NCBI GenBank assembly: GCA_002452265.1
Contig: DKEW01000080.1
Location: 1-64,000, forward strand
Source of the DNA: Pelobacter sp. UBA6812
Lineage (GTDB): Bacteria > Desulfobacterota > Desulfuromonadia > Desulfuromonadales > Syntrophotaleaceae
Reading direction: 5' to 3'
Length of the DNA: 64,000 nt
Each line of letters begins with the position of its first letter. The stretch's first letter is position 1. The notes beneath the pieces are model-generated. The model was not told the origin of the DNA. It was given only the letters and a program-made list of their open reading frames with translations, and did no database searches. A program made the translations under genes and the position numbers. This document shows positions 10,447 to 18,808 of this stretch, one piece after another.

Positions 10447-10475
10447 ATCATGTGTAACAACACTGCTTCTGTCAA
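10447..10475 (-). promoter_or_regulatory. Predicted sigma-70 promoter of lon
   Basis: On the minus strand, TTGACA (10470-10475) and CATGAT (10447-10452) are separated by 17 bases. Transcription would begin near 10440, only about six bases before the upstream ATG of lon but nearly 80 before the TTG with the good ribosome-binding site. No heat-shock sigma-32 pattern is evident. Confidence 0.5.
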
Positions 10476-10543
10476 GAGACTAGTACCCTGTAATGCATAG
10501 GATTTCGTAAGATTGTGCAGAGATTTTGCGTGTCAGCAAGACA

Positions 10544-10583
10544 TGATGTTTGCTGCCTAGCCATAGCTAAACAGCGAACATCA
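10544..10583. repeat. Nested inverted repeat in the lon upstream gap
   Basis: TGATGTTTGCTG pairs with CAGCGAACATCA (one mismatch in 12), and an inner TAGC/GCTA stem lies inside the loop. It sits between the end of the TANGO2-type gene and lon, within a 198-base gap that has no other gene. There is no T-run on either side. It may be a Rho-assisted 3' end, a processing hairpin or an operator. Confidence 0.4.
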
Positions 10584-10632
10584 CAACGCAGCTGGCGCGG
10601 GAAATAACCAGCAAGATACGAAAGATTATGTG

Positions 10633-11400
10633 TTATTGGGTACTAAGGTTAAAAGCAAAACGACTTTCGCCTTCGATCCTGCCGTCCGATGCATAGCGGC
10701 GCTCCGCCATACTGACATGGCCATCCCGACCGATCGCCACCAGAGTCGAGCAACGGGTGCCGTAACCGGGAAGCTGCACGAAGATCGCCCCCAGGGCCCG
10801 TTCCAGGTCAGGCTCCAGAACGGTTTGGGGTAAACTTTTAGCATTTGGCAAATGCCGGTCGGACAACACCGGCCATAGATGATCAAGCTTGAAGCCAGGC
10901 GTTGCCAGTACCGCTTTGAATTGCTCTTTGGCCTGCTCCACCTTGGGCCAGGGGCTATCCAGAAGGTGATTGCTGAGGCCGTAACAACCGGGGGAGAGCA
11001 ATCGCACGCCGTCATCGCGATTGGAGAGACTGGCCACCCCGGAACAATCCCCGACTAAAAGATTGAAACCGGCGAATCGATGGCCCCATCTGGCAACTCT
11101 TGCCATATATCGCTGCGGCGCGTCCGTGCTGCGTAAAAAGCCGCTCACCAGAAGACCCCGGGAGTACCCGGCAGGTGCGGTACCCGCTCCGCGCACATTG
11201 GTCAGGGCCGCCCAACGCCCTTGCCGGGTTACCCCCAGCCAGGTGCCGCCACCTTGCAGATCACGCCCTGCGAGAACCTCGGGAGCCTGAGCCCAGAATT
11301 CTGCAGCGGCCGTCGGCCGTTGGTAGTACTCATCCCGGTTGGCGGCGAGCACCAGGGGATAATCGGGATGCATGCGATATCCCACCACGATCAGGCACAC
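10633..11400 (-). CDS. NRDE (TANGO2-type) family protein
   Basis: 255-residue protein with the hallmark N-terminal MCLIVV followed by ANRDEYYQRPT, then GGTWLGVTRQGRWAALTNVR and a GNHL-like SNHLLDSPWPKV. The NRDE/TANGO2 family resembles N-terminal-nucleophile hydrolases with Cys2 as the possible nucleophile; its biochemical role is not settled, although eukaryotic TANGO2 is linked to heme trafficking. The GTG start at 11400 preserves Met-Cys. It begins two bases after the stop of the upstream methyltransferase, so the two probably form a pair. Confidence 0.85.
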   Translation of the reverse strand: MCLIVVGYRMHPDYPLVLAANRDEYYQRPTAAAEFWAQAPEVLAGRDLQGGGTWLGVTRQGRWAALTNVRGAGTAPAGYSRGLLVSGFLRSTDAPQRYMARVARWGHRFAGFNLLVGDCSGVASLSNRDDGVRLLSPGCYGLSNHLLDSPWPKVEQAKEQFKAVLATPGFKLDHLWPVLSDRHLPNAKSLPQTVLEPDLERALGAIFVQLPGYGTRCSTLVAIGRDGHVSMAERRYASDGRIEGESRFAFNLSTQ

Positions 11401-11402
11401 GG

Positions 11403-11975
11403 TCAGGAAACTCCATCCAGCGGACGCCGTGCCACGATGCCGGCCAGGCCGCCGCCACGGTGGGCTTGATCCAGCCCCTCTTCGTGGATCAGAACCTGCC
11501 AGCCGGCAAACAGTCGCAGTAATTCTCCGGGCTGCAGGGAGAAATCCGGATTGCCCGGCCCGCCGGGAAAATCACCGGCATGACTGAAGGTTCGTACTAC
11601 CGCTACACCGCCTGGCCGCACCAGACGATGCAATTCGGGCAACAGGGAACGCTGCAGGTAAAAAAACTGTATAACCAGATCAAAAGGGTGCAGCGCCAGA
11701 CGCGGCTGCTGTTCCAGATCCTGCTGCATCTGCTTGATCTGAAGACCCCGTCGCTGCGCTTCGGCCGCCAATTGCGCCAGAGCCTCCCCGGAAGCATCGA
11801 CCGCCGTCACCGCATAGCCGCGTTCGGCCAGAAACAACGTGTTACGCCCACGACCACAGGCGAGATCCAAAACGCGGCCGGGCGGCAGCAGCGGTAAAAC
11901 CTTGATCAGCCAGGGGTCGGGCTGCAGGTCATTGTTTGCTCTCTCATGCCAGATTTTATTCCAATCGTCGGCCAT
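11403..11975 (-). CDS. Class I SAM-dependent methyltransferase
   Basis: 190 residues with motif I VLDLACGRGRNTLFLAERG and post-I acidic turn VTAVDASGEAL, followed by FDLVIQFFYLQRSLLPEL and the RPGGVAVVRTF strand. The pattern resembles the TehB/YafE-like small-molecule methyltransferases. The substrate cannot be read from sequence. ATG at 11975. It lies directly upstream of the NRDE gene with a two-base gap and about 55 bases after the TauE-type permease gene, all leftward. Confidence 0.82.
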   Translation of the reverse strand: MADDWNKIWHERANNDLQPDPWLIKVLPLLPPGRVLDLACGRGRNTLFLAERGYAVTAVDASGEALAQLAAEAQRRGLQIKQMQQDLEQQPRLALHPFDLVIQFFYLQRSLLPELHRLVRPGGVAVVRTFSHAGDFPGGPGNPDFSLQPGELLRLFAGWQVLIHEEGLDQAHRGGGLAGIVARRPLDGVS

Positions 11976-12030
11976 GAAGCGTTTCCCTTTCGGCTCTTTC
12001 AGACGAAATCAAAAGCTTGCTGCAAAACGG

Positions 12031-12924
12031 TCAACCGCGACGGAAAAACTCCCAGATCATGTGGCCTGCCGATAGGGCCAGCACGCTTGCAAATACCGCC
12101 GATTGACACTGTTTGAGGCGGGAAAAGCGAATCAGTCGGGAGCCAATCTGTCCGCCGAAAATTACCCCGGGAACGGTACCAAATAGAATCGGTGGATTTT
12201 GCGGCCAGTCGCGCCATCCCAGCATGACACTGACAACAATCAGCAGCCAGAAAATAACCGCCGTTGAAAACATGACAAAAATACCCGTCGCCACCGCCTG
12301 ACTGACCGGCATACGCAAGCGCCTGACCATGTGGGGAATCAGCCAATCGCTGGTCCCCACGCTCAATACCCCGGTAAAGAAAGACGAACCGGTGACCAGC
12401 AAACGATTGGGACGGAGTACCTGAACTTCGGCAGCAGAAGCCGGAGATCCCTTGCGCCCTACCAGCATGGCCACCAGCAGATAAAGGACCACGGCGGCAA
12501 ACAACAGCAGCAGCCAGCGATCATAACGATGGGGAGCTACGAATCCGGCCAGATAGCCGGCCGTCACCCCCAAGACTGCCCAGGGAATACAGCTTAACGC
12601 CACGGGCCAGTCTATCATCTTCTCACGCAGATACTTCAGAGAACCGCTGCCTTTGCCGGCCATCTGGTTAAACAGGGAAAAGGACGCCGCCTCGGCCGGA
12701 TGAAACCCGACCAGGGTGAAAAACGGAAACCATACCACCCCGGCGCCGACCCCGGTAAACATGACCGTGGTGCCGACGGCTATTCCGGCGGCATGGGCGA
12801 TAAAAAAGCTCCCGAGGGGTAACAGAGCAGATCCCGGCAGTAGCAAAAAAACCACCAAGTAGACCAGGTCCAGCAACAACCAGAAAACCAATCTGTTGCT
12901 CGCCCTGCAAAGCAGCGCCCTCAT
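12031..12924 (-). CDS. Sulfite exporter TauE/SafE family membrane protein
   Basis: 297 residues with about eight hydrophobic helices. The duplicated TauE/SafE domain is visible as GTTVMFTGVGAGVVWFPFF with PAEAASFSLFNQMAGKGSGS in the first half, and GVLSVGTSDWLIPHM with QAVATGIFVMFSTA in the second. Members export sulfite, sulfonates or other small organic anions across the inner membrane; the substrate here is not deducible. ATG at 12924 with a GGAGGG site. Neighbours (methyltransferase, HldD) give no clue to specificity. Confidence 0.87.
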   Translation of the reverse strand: MRALLCRASNRLVFWLLLDLVYLVVFLLLPGSALLPLGSFFIAHAAGIAVGTTVMFTGVGAGVVWFPFFTLVGFHPAEAASFSLFNQMAGKGSGSLKYLREKMIDWPVALSCIPWAVLGVTAGYLAGFVAPHRYDRWLLLLFAAVVLYLLVAMLVGRKGSPASAAEVQVLRPNRLLVTGSSFFTGVLSVGTSDWLIPHMVRRLRMPVSQAVATGIFVMFSTAVIFWLLIVVSVMLGWRDWPQNPPILFGTVPGVIFGGQIGSRLIRFSRLKQCQSAVFASVLALSAGHMIWEFFRRG

Positions 12925-12981
12925 GCCATCCCTCCTCCCCGTCAGAATTATCCAGGGTCATCCCGGAGCAACTCCTACACC

Positions 12982-13938
12982 TCAGAGTTTGTCGCTCTGC
13001 CCAAGCCATGCCATGTAGCGGGCCACGCCCTCTTCCACGGTCAGGAATTGCCCGTCGAAACCGGCACCGCGCAGACGGGTCAAATCCGCCTCAGTGAAAC
13101 TCTGGTAATGCCCCTTGAGATGCTCGGGAAACGGTACGTAGTGCAGGTCGCCTTCACCGTGGGCCTTCAGCACCGCATGCGCCACATCGTTGAAAGTCTG
13201 GCTGCGACCGGTGCCGACGTTGTAAAGGCCCGACACCTGCGGATGGTCGAGGAACCAGAGGTTGACATCGACCACATCCCCGACATAGATAAAATCGCGG
13301 CGCTGCTCGCCATCACCATAGCCGTCGCACCCTTCAAACAGTTTGACCTTGCCTTCCTTGAGCAACTGATTGCGCAGATGGAAAGCAACGCTGGCCATGC
13401 TGCCCTTATGCTGCTCGCGGGGGCCGTAAACATTGAAGTAACGAAATCCTGCCACCTGGCTGTCGGCCTGCGGCAGCAAGCGCCTCACATACTGATCAAA
13501 CAATACCTTGGAATAGCCGTAGACATTAAGCGGCCGCTCGAATTGCGGTTCCTCACGAAACACCTGGCCGCCACCGTAGGTCGCCGCGCTGGAGGCATAC
13601 AGAAACCGGATACGCCGATCCAGACAATAATGCAGAAGGGTTTTGGAATAGGCGTAGTTGGTCTCCATCATGTAACGACCGTCCCACTCGGTGGTGGTCG
13701 AACATGCCCCCTGATGGATGATGGCTTCGACCTTGCCGCCAAAGGTGTCGCCAGCCTTGATGCGGTCCAGAAATTCGTGTTTATCCAGATAATCGCACAA
13801 TTGCGCATCGGCAATATTGGCAAATTTGGTGCCGTCGGTCAGATCGTCGACGACCAGGATATCCTGACGCCCGCGCGCATTAAGGGCTTGAACAATATTA
13901 CTGCCGATAAAACCGGCCCCGCCGGTGACTATAAGCAT
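12982..13938 (-). CDS. hldD: ADP-L-glycero-D-manno-heptose 6-epimerase
   Basis: Last step of ADP-heptose synthesis for the lipopolysaccharide inner core. 318 residues from ATG 13938, which has AAGGAG nine bases upstream; upstream in-frame codons lack a site. Rossmann motif [10 protein letters not shown], catalytic YGYSK (YxxxK), and the HldD-specific [27 protein letters not shown] region ([14 protein letters not shown]). Its presence indicates a heptose-containing LPS core and a true outer membrane. No other hld or waa genes are in the window. Confidence 0.94.
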   Translation of the reverse strand: MLIVTGGAGFIGSNIVQALNARGRQDILVVDDLTDGTKFANIADAQLCDYLDKHEFLDRIKAGDTFGGKVEAIIHQGACSTTTEWDGRYMMETNYAYSKTLLHYCLDRRIRFLYASSAATYGGGQVFREEPQFERPLNVYGYSKVLFDQYVRRLLPQADSQVAGFRYFNVYGPREQHKGSMASVAFHLRNQLLKEGKVKLFEGCDGYGDGEQRRDFIYVGDVVDVNLWFLDHPQVSGLYNVGTGRSQTFNDVAHAVLKAHGEGDLHYVPFPEHLKGHYQSFTEADLTRLRGAGFDGQFLTVEEGVARYMAWLGQSDKL

Positions 13939-14040
13939 AAATAATTTCTCCTTGTTTGTGACTTCGGGTCGGCAAACAACCGACCGGTCTTCTGGTCTTC
14001 TAGCATGTGGCTTACAGTGGCGCAAGCACAAAGCGGCCTG

Positions 14041-16596
14041 CTACCAAGGCTCCTGCAGCGGTTGCTCTCCGTCCTGCAGATCCTTCGTCAGAAACGCGGT
14101 CAAGGCCTGCATGACCTCCTCGGTGCGTCCTTTGGCCAGGGGTACATCAGGCAGCGAACGCAAAAAGATACGCCCATAGCCCTTGTTGACCACCCGGCTG
14201 TCGAGAATCAGCACGACGCCCCGATCTTCGCGATGTCGGATCAGGCGACCAAACCCCTGCTTGAACTTGATGACGGCTTGCGGCACGGTGTATTGCATGA
14301 AAGGATCGCCCCCGGCCGCGGTTATCGCCTCGGCGCGGGCCTCCAGTACCGGTTCCGTGGGGACCTTGAACGGCAAGCGGGTGATAATCACCTGCTCCAG
14401 CGCGCGGCCCGGCACATCGACGCCCTCCCAGAAGGAATCGGTGGCGAACAGCACGCTGGTCTCATCCTCGGCAAAAGTTTTCAGCAGTCGATGGCGGTTA
14501 GCCTCGCCCTGGCGCAGGCAGCGATAACCGCGCGCCTGCAGCACCGGCGACAACTCGCCATGCACCTGACGCAACAGTCCGTATGCGGTAAACAGGGCAA
14601 AGGTGCGGCCATCGGCTGCCACCACGGCGCGCTCCACCAAATCACGAACCATGGCCGGATATCCTGCGCGCCCCGGTTCGGGCACATCGGTCGGCACCAC
14701 CACCAACGCCTGACTTGTGAAATCGAAGGGCGAGTGGAGGAGCAATTCGCGCACCCGGCCCGCTTCGACCCGGTCAAGGCCCACGCGGCTTTTCAGATAT
14801 TGAAACGAATCTCCAACCGCCAGCGTGGCACTGGTCAGCACCACGCTGCGAAACCTGTCGTAAAGCCCCTCTTTGAGTTGACCGGCGACCTCCAGCGGAG
14901 CCGTGCACAGGCGGGTTATAACACCCCGACCACGACCGATGCGGCCCTCCACCACCTCGAACCAGGCACAGGTGCGGTCGTCGCAGGCAATGAAAAACCT
15001 CAGGTCGGTGGCGATACAAGCCAATCTATCGGCAACCCCGCGCAGATCTATCAGGGGCGAAACCAACTTGTCCGCCACTGCCTCCGGCAGCTTTTCGCTG
15101 GCCTTAAGCAGCGCTTCCAGATCCCCTGCCAACTTCGCGCTGGCCGCTGCCAGATCCCGGATACGCTCAACAGCCGAGGGCCAGAATTCACCGGCTGTCA
15201 GTTCCGGAACAACCCGCCGCCGCAACTCGTCCTGACCGACCCCGGTACCGCAAGCTGCGGCCAGGTCCTGCCCTACTCCTTCGAGGGTCTGCAGGGCCTG
15301 ATCGTAGAGCGCGTGACTGCCGGCCGACAACGCTTCGATCGCTTCGTAATGGCTCCGATACAGAACATCCTCGGTATCCGGCAGTTCCCGTGCAAGCAGA
15401 TTGATGTAGCGCGGCAGCAGCCCCTTGTCCGGCTTGCGGGGGTGGCGCAACTTGCCCAGCACCCGGGCAAAGGCATAGCGCGTCACCTGCGAAGCGAAAT
15501 AATGGGTGGCGACATCCTCGAGATGGTGTGCTTCATCGAGTACGATACGATCGAAGGGTGGCAAAACAGCGGCTGTGCTGTAATTGTCGGTTTGATGGCG
15601 CAAGGCCAGGTCCGACAGCAACAGGGCATGGTTGACCACCAGCAGGTCGGCTTGAGCGGCCTGTCGACGGGCCTTGTGGAAAAAACAGGCCCCGTAATGA
15701 TTGCACCGTACCCGCGCACACTGGTCAGCCTCGCAGCGCACCTCTTCCCACACCTCAAGGCGAGGCAAAAAAGTCAACTCCTCGCGCGACCCTTCATGGG
15801 TGGCCGCCGCCCACTCCAGAACCGCGCCAAGTTCGGTACTTAGTTCATCGTCGAACAGCCCTGGCTCCAGGCGTGCGGTCTCCGCCCTTCGTCGGCACAG
15901 ATAGTTGTTGCGCCCCTTGACCAGCACCGCGCGAAATTCGAGACCCGCAACCCGCTGCAAAAACGGCAGATCTTTACGGATCAGCTGTTCCTGCAGGTTG
16001 ATGGTGTTGGTCGATACCACCACCCGCTCCTCGTTGGCCAAAGCCCAGAGCAGCGCCGGCACAAGGTAGGCCAGACTCTTGCCGGTGCCGGTCCCGGCTT
16101 CGATGACCGCCAACTGGCTGCGATTAAACGCCTCGCCGACGGCAAACGCCATGCGCAGCTGCTCGGGGCGCTCTTCGTAGCCGGGCAGGGTTTTAGCCAC
16201 CACCCCAAGGGGCCCCAGCAGGGCGTCAATTTTTTCCGGTGGCAGGTGTTGAGACTGACGGGGAGCAAAAGGTTCCACCACTTTATAAACATGTTCCACA
16301 GGGTTATCCACAATCAAAAAACCAACCCCCTGAGACCCAAGTCGCGAAGCTATCTCAAGATCCGCCATCGATGGTTCCAGACAAGCTGAGGGGTGATTGT
16401 GGAGAACAACCTCTCCATAACGACAGTCCTGCACAATGGCCGGCACCGCACTATCATTACCCCGTGCCAACACCCGTACCTGGTTAACCCGCAGGTCACT
16501 GTCTGTGCGCCCGAGAAAAAAGACCTCCCGCCCACCAGCCTCAATTATGGCTTGGCGCATGCTTTCTATAACGGGCGTTGTGAAGGTCTTTTCCAT
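14041..16596 (-). CDS. DinG/XPD-type helicase with N-terminal RadC-like JAMM domain
   Basis: 851 residues from ATG 16596, with GGGAG six bases upstream; an in-frame extension to 16908 is poorly protein-like. Residues 1 to about 110 match a RadC/JAMM fold: HNHPSACLEPSMAD keeps the two metal His, the Ser and the Asp. The rest is a superfamily 2 DinG helicase: Walker A EAGTGTGKS near 165, a cysteine cluster between about 230 and 305 (including CARVRCNHYGAC) typical of the XPD/DinG 4Fe-4S domain, DEAHHLED near 352, and C-terminal motifs FATDSFWEGVDVPG and GRLIRHREDRGV. A role in unwinding R-loops or damaged DNA is expected. The function of the JAMM part is unknown. Confidence 0.9.
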   Translation of the reverse strand: MEKTFTTPVIESMRQAIIEAGGREVFFLGRTDSDLRVNQVRVLARGNDSAVPAIVQDCRYGEVVLHNHPSACLEPSMADLEIASRLGSQGVGFLIVDNPVEHVYKVVEPFAPRQSQHLPPEKIDALLGPLGVVAKTLPGYEERPEQLRMAFAVGEAFNRSQLAVIEAGTGTGKSLAYLVPALLWALANEERVVVSTNTINLQEQLIRKDLPFLQRVAGLEFRAVLVKGRNNYLCRRRAETARLEPGLFDDELSTELGAVLEWAAATHEGSREELTFLPRLEVWEEVRCEADQCARVRCNHYGACFFHKARRQAAQADLLVVNHALLLSDLALRHQTDNYSTAAVLPPFDRIVLDEAHHLEDVATHYFASQVTRYAFARVLGKLRHPRKPDKGLLPRYINLLARELPDTEDVLYRSHYEAIEALSAGSHALYDQALQTLEGVGQDLAAACGTGVGQDELRRRVVPELTAGEFWPSAVERIRDLAAASAKLAGDLEALLKASEKLPEAVADKLVSPLIDLRGVADRLACIATDLRFFIACDDRTCAWFEVVEGRIGRGRGVITRLCTAPLEVAGQLKEGLYDRFRSVVLTSATLAVGDSFQYLKSRVGLDRVEAGRVRELLLHSPFDFTSQALVVVPTDVPEPGRAGYPAMVRDLVERAVVAADGRTFALFTAYGLLRQVHGELSPVLQARGYRCLRQGEANRHRLLKTFAEDETSVLFATDSFWEGVDVPGRALEQVIITRLPFKVPTEPVLEARAEAITAAGGDPFMQYTVPQAVIKFKQGFGRLIRHREDRGVVLILDSRVVNKGYGRIFLRSLPDVPLAKGRTEEVMQALTAFLTKDLQDGEQPLQEPW

Positions 16597-16798
16597 GCCA
16601 TACTCCCAGGAATCTGTCGAGCTTTCCGGTTTGAAACGAAGGGTTGTACATCGCAGAACTGCTTTGGCTCCGGTGAAAAACACATCAGCGTAAAAACGTG
16701 CCAAAAGCATTCCTATGAACAAACATGTCATTATAGGGAAGCACGTCTTAAAAGGAAAGGCTGACAAGGGGGGATGAGGGGGCAAAAAGGGGTGGAGA

Positions 16799-16826
16799 TT
16801 GACAGATCGCACCGAAATGCTACATT
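16799..16826 (+). promoter_or_regulatory. Predicted sigma-70 promoter for doxX
   Basis: TTGACA at 16799-16804, 16 bases, TACATT at 16821-16826. Transcription would begin near 16833 and give a leader of about 90 bases before the DoxX start. The 320-base divergent gap 16597-16923 holds this signal, a TATAAT on the opposite strand (16733-16738) that could serve the helicase gene, and no small gene I can support. Confidence 0.45.
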
Positions 16827-16923
16827 GCTTAGACAACTTGCCGCGGCGTACGCTGCATGGCGTCACCGCTGACTTGGTTCCTGTCCAGACTTTCCAATTG
16901 AACACCAACGTAGGAGGATGACC

Positions 16924-17364
16924 ATGCTTCGAGGCTTGTGCGCGACAGATAACGATACTGGCAGCCTGATTTTGCGGGTAATTTTGGGCGGGGTATTTTT
17001 ACCCCATGGCGCACAAAAAGCCCTTGGCTGGTTCGGGGGCCATGGCCTGGCACCGACCGTGGACTTTTTTAACCAGGCTTTTGGCGTGCCTGCGCCGCTG
17101 GCCTATCTGGTCGTCGCGGCCGAGTTTCTTGGAGCCATCGCTCTGATTCTCGGCCTGCTGACACGGTTTGCAGCCTTAGGCATATTTGCCGTCATGGCGG
17201 GCGCCATCTATCTGGTACATTGGCAGAACGGATTTTTCATGAACTGGGCAGGAAACCAGGCCGGCGAAGGCATCGAATACCATCTGCTGGTCATGGGTAT
17301 CGCCCTGGCGCTGATTGTACGGGGTGGCGGACGCGCCTCACTTGACCGGTTATTGAGTCGCTGA
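16924..17364 (+). CDS. DoxX family membrane protein
   Basis: 146 residues with four predicted membrane helices and the DoxX signatures ILRVILGGVFLPHGAQKAL, VAAEFLGAIALILGLLTR and FAVMAGAIYLVHWQNGFF. DoxX-like proteins are thought to be redox or quinone-associated inner-membrane subunits; substrate and partner are unknown. I use ATG 16924, which has GGAGG six bases upstream; the ATG at 16918 abuts the ribosome-binding site. A clear intrinsic terminator follows, so it is probably monocistronic. Confidence 0.86.
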   Translation: MLRGLCATDNDTGSLILRVILGGVFLPHGAQKALGWFGGHGLAPTVDFFNQAFGVPAPLAYLVVAAEFLGAIALILGLLTRFAALGIFAVMAGAIYLVHWQNGFFMNWAGNQAGEGIEYHLLVMGIALALIVRGGGRASLDRLLSR

Positions 17365-17381
17365 TCTATAGAAGTTCCCAT

Positions 17382-17422
17382 AAAAAAGCCCCGCATGCCT
17401 GTGAAGGCTGTGGGGCTTTTTT
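17382..17422 (+). terminator. Intrinsic terminator after doxX
   Basis: GCCCC (17388-17392) pairs with GGGGC (17412-17416), flanked by A6 on the left and T6 on the right, so the A/T tracts extend the stem. It ends the DoxX transcript and may also work leftward. Confidence 0.75.
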
Positions 17423-17519
17423 ATACACAATGGCCGGCTTGACTTGCCCCGCCTGCCCCCTTAAGATCGGGAATCAGTACCCATCGCTTTTGCCACAGGT
17501 ATCCTCAGAGGACCGCTCT

Positions 17520-17957
17520 ATGTACAGCAAACAAGTCATGGACCACTTCACCCGGCCACGCAATGTCGGTTATATTGAAAACCCCAGCGTGGCGATTCAA
17601 TATGGCGACCCGGCCTGCGGCGACTGTCTGTTGGTGTTTTTGAAGATCGAACAAGGCATTATCCGGGACATGAAATACAAGGTCATGGGCTGCGCCGCGG
17701 CCATCGCCACCGCGTCCATCACCAGTGAAATGACTATCGGTCGCACCTTTGAGCAGGCCATGGAGTTGACTGAAAAACAGGTAGCTGAGGCTCTGGGCGG
17801 GCTTCCGCCGCAAAAAATGCACTGCTCCAACTTGGCGGTGGGCGCTCTTAAGGCGGCCCTGCGGGTCTATCTGGCCGGAGAGCGGCCTCCCGATGCCATC
17901 ATCAGTGGAGGAGGGCACGACGCAAACCATCCGCCAGAGAATACCCCTTCAGACTGA
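17520..17957 (+). CDS. IscU/NifU-N type iron-sulfur cluster scaffold
   Basis: 145 residues with all IscU ligands: PACGD (Cys33, Asp35), MGCAAAIATASI (Cys58) and KMHCSNLAVGALKAAL (Cys102), plus an extra Cys36. Such proteins assemble 2Fe-2S or 4Fe-4S clusters from cysteine-desulfurase sulfur. There is no NifU C-terminal domain and no iscS or nifS beside it. ATG 17520 has AGAGGA seven bases upstream. The last 56 bases overlap, tail to tail, the end of the SDR gene on the other strand. Confidence 0.88.
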   Translation: MYSKQVMDHFTRPRNVGYIENPSVAIQYGDPACGDCLLVFLKIEQGIIRDMKYKVMGCAAAIATASITSEMTIGRTFEQAMELTEKQVAEALGGLPPQKMHCSNLAVGALKAALRVYLAGERPPDAIISGGGHDANHPPENTPSD

Positions 17958-18795
17958 AAAAGGTTCGCCAGGGATGAGGATCACAGACATTGCCGGCCAG
18001 CAGCATCTGCAGCTGATCGACGGTCAGGGGGCAACCCGGCACCGCTTGCAGGCTTGCAAGCAGCGGTTTCACCAGCCAGATCGGCTGGTGAACCTTGACG
18101 ACCTTACGACGGTGCAGTATTTCGCCGATAAGATCAAGCAGTTCATCATAAGTCACGAGTTGCTCGCCACAGCAATGAAAGGTTACACCAATGGCCCCGG
18201 GACGCCCAAGACAGGCGACGATACTGGCTGCAACCTCCTCCACGGCTACCGGCGCGAGGCGATAACGCCCGTCGCCAAACACCGGCACCACCGGCAGGAC
18301 GCGCACCATGCCGGCCAGTAAGGTGCAGAAATTATCTTCGACACCGTACATCACCGAGGGCCGGAAGATAGTCCACTCCAGCGACGATTTTTTAACAAGC
18401 CCTTCAGCCTGCCCCTTGCTGCGATAATAGGCGGTACGGCCGTCGATACAGGCACCGTTGCTGCTCATCAGCACAAAACGTTTGACCTTTTGAGCTTGTG
18501 CCGCGGCAACCATGTGCGCCGTAGCCTGACGATGCAGACGGTCAAAGGTAACCCCCTGCCGTGGATACTCGCGAATTATCCCGACCAGATGTAGGACAGC
18601 ATCGCATCCAGCCAGGACCCCCCGCAGGGTCTCCGGCTGAGTCACATCCCCGAAACGCACCTCGCTCACACCCGCCAGCAGTTTCCCCTCGGAGCCGGAC
18701 CGCACCAGACACACAGGTTTATGCCCGGCAGCCAGTAACTGCCGAGTGACCTCACGGCCGACAAATCCGGTTGCTCCTGTGACGAATACCTGCAT
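17902..18795 (-). CDS. NAD(P)-binding SDR, complex I NDUFA9-like family
   Basis: 297 residues from ATG 18795 with GGAGG close upstream. Atypical extended SDR: Rossmann GATGFVGREVT, FGDVTQPETLRGVLAGCDAVLHLVG, and active-site-like YYRSKGQAE (YxxxK retained). The C-terminal half resembles the NDUFA9/YcfA-type nucleoside-diphosphate-sugar epimerases, which often bind NAD(P)H or act as assembly factors. It begins 13 bases after rtcB and is probably the last gene of the zinc-ribbon/archease/rtcB operon. Substrate unknown. Confidence 0.82.
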   Translation of the reverse strand: MQVFVTGATGFVGREVTRQLLAAGHKPVCLVRSGSEGKLLAGVSEVRFGDVTQPETLRGVLAGCDAVLHLVGIIREYPRQGVTFDRLHRQATAHMVAAAQAQKVKRFVLMSSNGACIDGRTAYYRSKGQAEGLVKKSSLEWTIFRPSVMYGVEDNFCTLLAGMVRVLPVVPVFGDGRYRLAPVAVEEVAASIVACLGRPGAIGVTFHCCGEQLVTYDELLDLIGEILHRRKVVKVHQPIWLVKPLLASLQAVPGCPLTVDQLQMLLAGNVCDPHPWRTFFSLKGYSLADGLRRALLH

Positions 18796-18808
18796 GGAAC
18801 CTCCGCAG

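Noticed and set aside
14005..15843. Long plus-strand open frame of 612 codons opposite the DinG gene
   Set aside because: It is antisense to a fully motif-supported helicase, has His/Gln-rich composition typical of frame shadows in GC-rich genes, and has no ribosome-binding site.
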